From assembly GCA_021786455.1 (NCBI GenBank), contig JAJYNF010000252.1, forward strand, positions 1-7,080: a DNA stretch of 7,080 nucleotides, written 5' to 3'. This stretch comes from Acidobacteriota bacterium. GTDB lineage: Bacteria > Acidobacteriota > Terriglobia > UBA7540. A program made the position numbers and the translations under genes. The notes under the pieces are model-generated. The model was not told where the DNA came from. It made no database searches and saw only the letters and a list, made by a program, of their open reading frames with translations. Positions 5,225 through 7,080 of the stretch are shown in pieces (the stretch's first letter is position 1; each line of letters starts with the position of its first letter).

Positions 5225-7080
5225 ATGAAGAAGCTCGTGCTATTTGTTCTCGTTTATGGAGTAACTGGCGTAGCGTTGGCGCAGGTCATCAACGCTAGGT
5301 TAAACGGGACGGTATCGGATCCGAGTGGCGCTGTGATTCCGCGCGCCGAACTGCGTCTGGTGAACATCGCCACCGGAGTCGCACTTAAACAAGCTACAGA
5401 CGCGAGAGGTGGTTATGCGTTTGTGAACTTGCCGCCTGGACGGTACAGGCTCACCGTAACCGCGCCCGGATTCAAGAAGCTGACTCAGATTCTGAGTCCT
5501 CTTTACGTTGGGAGTGCAGTAAGGCTTGATCTAAGGCTGCAGTTAGGCAGGACCACACAGGAGGTGACGGTAAAGGGCACTCCACCGGTGCTCGACACAG
5601 AAAACGCGACGATCAGTTTCGTTGTTCAGCACAAGGCAATAGAGGATATGCCCCTTAACGGTAGGGACTTTACCCAGCTGGCGACTTTAATGCCAGGCGC
5701 GGCGATTACCGGGAGCGGTCGCGCCGGTATTACTGGATTGACTCTTAGTGGTGGCCGCGTCGAAGCAAATAATTTCGCCCTCGATGGCGTTAGCGATATT
5801 AATCCGAATTTTGCTCAGGTTTCCCTGAAGCCCTCGATTGACGCGATCCAGGAATTTCGGGTCAGCACGAACGGCTACAGTGCGGAGTACGGAAGATACT
5901 CGGGAGGGCAGATTGACGTCATTACCCGGTCAGGCACGAACCAATTGCACGGCAGTGTTTACGACTATCTGCGCAACTCGGCCCTCGATGGCAGGAATTT
6001 TTTCGCTGGGCCGGGGCCTGTTCCCGTTTTGAGGCGTAACGACTTTGGCGGTACGGTAGGTGGCCCGATTACAATTCCCGGAGTTTACAAGGGGAAGAAC
6101 CGCACCTTTTTCTTTTTTGATTACGAAGGGGTGCGCCAGACGAAGGCATCTTCTAATGTCAGCCACGTTCCGACCGCCAGGGAACGTACGGGGGATTTCT
6201 CCCAAACGTTCTTGCCTAACGGTCAACTCAACGTGATATACGATCCGGCCTCAGCGCCGGTGGACGCTAACGGTTACTATCTTTCACCCCGACTGCCCTT
6301 TCCAAATAACATCATACCACCGAACAGGATCCCACCTGCCATGGCCCTTATGGCTTCACTCTTGCCAAAAGCAAACCTTCCCGGCAACGGACTCAACTAC
6401 GTCAACAACAGCCCTGGGACAGTTACCTCAAACCAGTATAGCCTCAAAATTAACCAAACCTTCGGTGAACGCAGTCAGCTCTTCGGCCGGTACACGTTTG
6501 TCAATGCCCCGGCAATTACGCCAGAGTACATGCCCGGGAGATATGACACCAATCAGAACTCTGCGCAAAACTTCGCCCTTAACTTCAATTCGATGCTGAG
6601 ACCTACGGTTGTGAATGAATTGCGCTTTGGATATGTGCGGGACAACGACGGGGCCCTGGAAGGAAGCGCGCAAGGAGCAAGCCTTGTGACTAAGTTCTGG
6701 CCCTCGAAGGTCCTAAGCATCGGCCTTCCGTTGATCGGGGCTGATCCGGGGTTACCGTGTTTCATCATTTTGGGCAACGGCGGCCTCTGGTATAACGGTT
6801 GCGCGCCAGGCGATCAGAGGGGGACGTCCAGTTACAAGGACAATGTCTTCGAGGGCATCGACAACTTATCAATAACTCACGGCACGAACTTGTTGAAAAT
6901 CGGGTGGGACATGCGGCACACGCAGTTTCGGACGGTCAATTTTGAGACCATCCGCGGCGCTGCGGGTTTCCAGGGCTTATATACAACTTCGGCCGGCCCG
7001 AATGGCATCACGAATTACGGCGGTGGCAATGGCTTTGCGGACTTCCTGCTCGGATTGCCCACAGACGACACCCAGATCGG
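5225..7080 (+). CDS. Oar-like TonB-dependent outer-membrane receptor (3' end outside window)
   Basis: Open from ATG 5225 to the window edge, 618 complete codons with no stop. GGAGG lies 9 bases before the start. Residues 1-19 (MKKLVLFVLVYGVTGVALA) form a Sec signal peptide, with cleavage likely before QVINAR. Residues about 22-105 are a carboxypeptidase-regulatory-like beta-sandwich (GTVSDPSGAVIPRAELRL; GGYAFVNLPPGRYRLTVTAPGFKK). A plug-like domain follows at about 115-240 (DMPLNGRDFTQLATLMPG; NNFALDGVSDINP; IQEFRVSTNGYSAEYGRYSGGQIDVITRSGTN), then the start of the beta-barrel, including FFFFDYEGVRQ at 295-305. This architecture is typical of the large acidobacterial receptor family, usually about 1000-1200 aa, so nearly half is missing. 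Such proteins are presumed to import or bind large or scarce substrates using TonB energy. Cys512 and Cys526 could form a loop disulfide. Placement after the aminotransferase suggests it imports the substrate of this locus; that is inference. Confidence 0.92.
   Translation, partial: MKKLVLFVLVYGVTGVALAQVINARLNGTVSDPSGAVIPRAELRLVNIATGVALKQATDARGGYAFVNLPPGRYRLTVTAPGFKKLTQILSPLYVGSAVRLDLRLQLGRTTQEVTVKGTPPVLDTENATISFVVQHKAIEDMPLNGRDFTQLATLMPGAAITGSGRAGITGLTLSGGRVEANNFALDGVSDINPNFAQVSLKPSIDAIQEFRVSTNGYSAEYGRYSGGQIDVITRSGTNQLHGSVYDYLRNSALDGRNFFAGPGPVPVLRRNDFGGTVGGPITIPGVYKGKNRTFFFFDYEGVRQTKASSNVSHVPTARERTGDFSQTFLPNGQLNVIYDPASAPVDANGYYLSPRLPFPNNIIPPNRIPPAMALMASLLPKANLPGNGLNYVNNSPGTVTSNQYSLKINQTFGERSQLFGRYTFVNAPAITPEYMPGRYDTNQNSAQNFALNFNSMLRPTVVNELRFGYVRDNDGALEGSAQGASLVTKFWPSKVLSIGLPLIGADPGLPCFIILGNGGLWYNGCAPGDQRGTSSYKDNVFEGIDNLSITHGTNLLKIGWDMRHTQFRTVNFETIRGAAGFQGLYTTSAGPNGITNYGGGNGFADFLLGLPTDDTQI

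Overview
The window reads as an accessory catabolic locus of an environmental bacterium, most likely an acidobacterium. The main clue is the rightmost gene. It encodes an Oar-like TonB-dependent outer-membrane receptor with a carboxypeptidase-regulatory-like N-terminal domain, a family greatly expanded in Acidobacteriota (Solibacter/Bryobacter-type genomes). Base composition is moderately GC-rich throughout, with no composition break, IS element, tRNA or CRISPR.

Layout. The left half is transcribed leftward (minus strand), starting from the regulatory stretch near 2.7 kb. It holds a carbon-nitrogen hydrolase (nitrilase superfamily) gene broken by two small frameshifts (2543-1783), then glmS/mutS, the B12-binding sigma subunit of glutamate mutase (1697-1257), then glmL/mutL, the mutase-associated actin-like ATPase (1249 to beyond the left edge). 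The catalytic epsilon subunit gene (glmE/mutE) is expected just outside the window. An IclR-family regulator (3641-2838, minus) lies upstream. Facing right are a class III aminotransferase of the glutamate-1-semialdehyde aminomutase-like group (3810-5141) and the TonB-dependent receptor (5225 to beyond the right edge).

The most distinctive non-coding signal is a repeated 18-bp dyad, consensus close to TGTCCArTATGyTGGACA. One copy (3663-3680) sits between iclR and the aminotransferase. A second, nearly identical copy (2748-2765) and a weaker third (2635-2652) sit in the 294-bp gap in front of the hydrolase-glmS-glmL operon. They flank a sigma70-like promoter at 2691-2719. I read these as operators for the local IclR protein, which would join both arms into one regulon.

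Inferred logic: the receptor imports a substrate across the outer membrane. The IclR protein senses it or a product. The hydrolase (where intact), the PLP enzyme and the adenosylcobalamin-dependent mutase then hydrolyse, transaminate or rearrange an amino-acid-like compound. The actual substrate cannot be read from the sequence. It may be glutamate via 3-methylaspartate, or another compound.
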